This document shows, in pieces, positions 33,309 through 34,533 of a DNA stretch of 34,533 bases; positions within the stretch are counted from its first letter, which is position 1, and each line of letters begins with the position of its first letter. The notes under the pieces were generated by a model. That model was not told the origin of the DNA. It did not search any database and saw only the letters and a list, made by a program, of their open reading frames with translations. The DNA comes from Pirellulales bacterium (GTDB lineage Bacteria > Planctomycetota > Planctomycetia > Pirellulales > Lacipirellulaceae), in contig JAICUM010000005.1 of the NCBI GenBank assembly GCA_025935855.1, positions 1 to 34,533 on the forward strand, in the 5' to 3' direction. The position numbers and the translations under genes were made by a program.

Positions 33309-34493
33309 GTGCCTTCGCCGATCATCACCCGCCAGCGCGACCTCGACGACCTCTGCGAGCGGATGGAAGCCGCCGACATACTCGGCTTCGACACCGAGTT
33401 CGTCTCGGAAGACACCTTTCATCCCGAGCTGTGCCTCATTCAGGTGGTGACGCCGCGCGAGCTGGCGGTCATCGATCCGCAAACCGTTGACGTCGGCGGC
33501 TTTTGGAAAGTCGTCGCCCAGGGGGAGCACACCACCGTCGTTCACGCGGGGCGCGAGGAGCTGAGCTTCATGCTCCGCGCGGTCGGCGCCATCCCCAAGC
33601 GGATGTTCGACGTGCAGATCGCCGCCGGCTTCTGTACCAACGAATTCCCCGCGTCGTACGGCTCGGTCGTCGGCAAGTTCCTCGGCCGGCAGCCGATGAA
33701 GGGCGAGCAGCGCACCGACTGGCGCCGGCGCCCGCTGACCGATGCGCAGATCAATTACGCGCTGGAAGACGTCCGCTATCTTTTGCCGCTGCACGAACGG
33801 CTGACGCAAACGCTCGCCAAGCGCAATCGCCTCGCGTGGCTCGAAGAAGAAATGGCCGCCTGGCAGCAGCAGATCATCGAAGCCCAAGAGCGAAAAGATT
33901 GGCGGCGCGTCTCCGGCATTGGCAGCCTCAACGCGCGGAACCTCGCCATCGTTCGCGAGCTGTGGCATTGGCGGCAGGAAGAAGCCAAACGCATCAACCA
34001 GCCGCCAAAGCGTCTGCTGCGCGACGACCTTTTGGTCGAAATCGCCAAACGCAAATCAGACCAGCCGGACCAAATTCTCGCCATCCGCGGCCTGCAGCGC
34101 GGCGACTTGCGGCGCAAGGCCCGCGAGCTAGCCGCCGCCGTCCGCCGCGGCCTCGATGCTCCGCTGGAGCGCGATCACCGTTTGCCGCAGGGCGAACCGC
34201 CGTCGCAGCTCAACTTGCTCGGCCAGTTCCTCACCCCGGCGCTCACGTCGATTTGCCGCCGCGCCGAAGTCGCCGCCAGCATGGTCGGCACCGCCACCGA
34301 TGTGCGCGAGCTGATTGCCTATCGCTACGGCTTCGGCGGCGCCGATCCGGAAGAAACGCCCGTCCTGCTGCAAGGCTGGCGAGCCCAGCTCGTCGGCAAC
34401 CTGCTCGACGATCTGCTCGCGGGCAAAAAATCCATCCGCATCGCCGACCCGTCGCACGAAGACCCGTTGGCGTTTGATGACTTCAAGAAATGA
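33309..34493 (+). CDS. rnd: Ribonuclease D (DEDD 3'-5' exoribonuclease)
   Basis: This is 394 residues from GTG 33309. The exonuclease domain (about 1-175) shows FDTEF (Asp28, Glu30), VVHAGREELSFM and NYALEDVRYLLPL (Tyr150, Asp154), which are the DEDDy motifs. The second motif usually has Asp five residues after the His (HAxxxD); here the position is Glu84, a conservative change that may be normal for this group. An HRDC domain follows (about 205-290: VSGIGSLNARNLAIVRELWH, WRQEEAKRINQPPKRLLRDD, LAIRGLQ). The last 100 residues are a helical tail. The enzyme trims tRNA and other RNA 3' ends. It is the last complete gene in the window, 187 bp after the transporter, separated by a G-quadruplex element. 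Confidence 0.92.
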   Translation: MPSPIITRQRDLDDLCERMEAADILGFDTEFVSEDTFHPELCLIQVVTPRELAVIDPQTVDVGGFWKVVAQGEHTTVVHAGREELSFMLRAVGAIPKRMFDVQIAAGFCTNEFPASYGSVVGKFLGRQPMKGEQRTDWRRRPLTDAQINYALEDVRYLLPLHERLTQTLAKRNRLAWLEEEMAAWQQQIIEAQERKDWRRVSGIGSLNARNLAIVRELWHWRQEEAKRINQPPKRLLRDDLLVEIAKRKSDQPDQILAIRGLQRGDLRRKARELAAAVRRGLDAPLERDHRLPQGEPPSQLNLLGQFLTPALTSICRRAEVAASMVGTATDVRELIAYRYGFGGADPEETPVLLQGWRAQLVGNLLDDLLAGKKSIRIADPSHEDPLAFDDFKK

Positions 34494-34533
34494 TCGCCCG
34501 CAAATCGAATCGTTTAGCCGCGACCCGCTAGGG

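Noticed and set aside
33240-34477. Frames of 242 codons (minus) and 324 codons (plus, different frame) across ribonuclease D
   Set aside because: They are low-complexity Arg/Ala/Pro or antisense readings; the ribonuclease D frame has intact catalytic motifs.

Overview
The window looks like a chromosomal segment of a planctomycete, most likely from the Pirellulales. The grounds are family content, not a database match. There is a giant beta-helix surface protein with the planctomycete-style N-terminal motif (LESLESRQMLS). There is a DUF1559 pseudopilin with its H-x9-DG tail, several PEP-CTERM or dockerin secreted proteins, an ECF sigma factor, and a Ser/Thr kinase fused to a sulfatase-modifying-factor-like domain. 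There is also an MfnB-type methanofuran-pathway enzyme and a 'NPKRQRG'-type intergenic repeat. Base composition is GC-rich throughout.

Layout. Positions 1-8336 (minus) are one open reading frame that runs off the left edge: a secreted or surface right-handed beta-helix protein of more than 2,778 residues. Then come a DUF3467 protein and a LuxR-type regulator (both minus), and a gene-poor stretch (10028-10701) with a strong orphan terminator and a possible small RNA. At 10702-13239 (plus) lies a tightly coupled cassette: ECF sigma factor, dockerin/PEP-CTERM protein and DUF1559 pseudopilin. It is followed by a convergent PEP-CTERM protein, a cysteine-rich exported protein and the large kinase. 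At 17.6-25.3 kb is a decayed, repeat-rich zone. It holds a 41-residue membrane protein, an orphan terminator, two broken macro-domain paralogues, a truncated PIN gene, a PQQ-like beta-propeller PEP-CTERM protein, and a REP-associated tyrosine transposase (RAYT) with its palindromes. It also holds an EVE-domain gene, a small antitoxin-like gene, tRNA-Ser(GGA) and rho.

The right third is more ordinary: a thioredoxin/YHS exported protein, a HEAT/TPR protein, an STN-domain protein, a PHA-granule-type small protein, and a two-gene operon of a membrane protein and MfnB. It ends with a NhaD/CitMHS-like transporter and ribonuclease D.

The most interesting structures are these. A RAYT gene is flanked by its palindromic repeats and carries another copy inside its own reading frame. 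Three hairpin plus G-quadruplex elements all sit just downstream of genes, with the G-rich strand always the sense strand. Two macro-domain paralogues allow the exact ends of a 146-bp inserted repeat to be read by comparison. Two orphan terminators suggest unannotated small RNAs. I did not find a convincing complete new defence or biosynthetic system. All family calls come from reading motifs and have not been checked by search.
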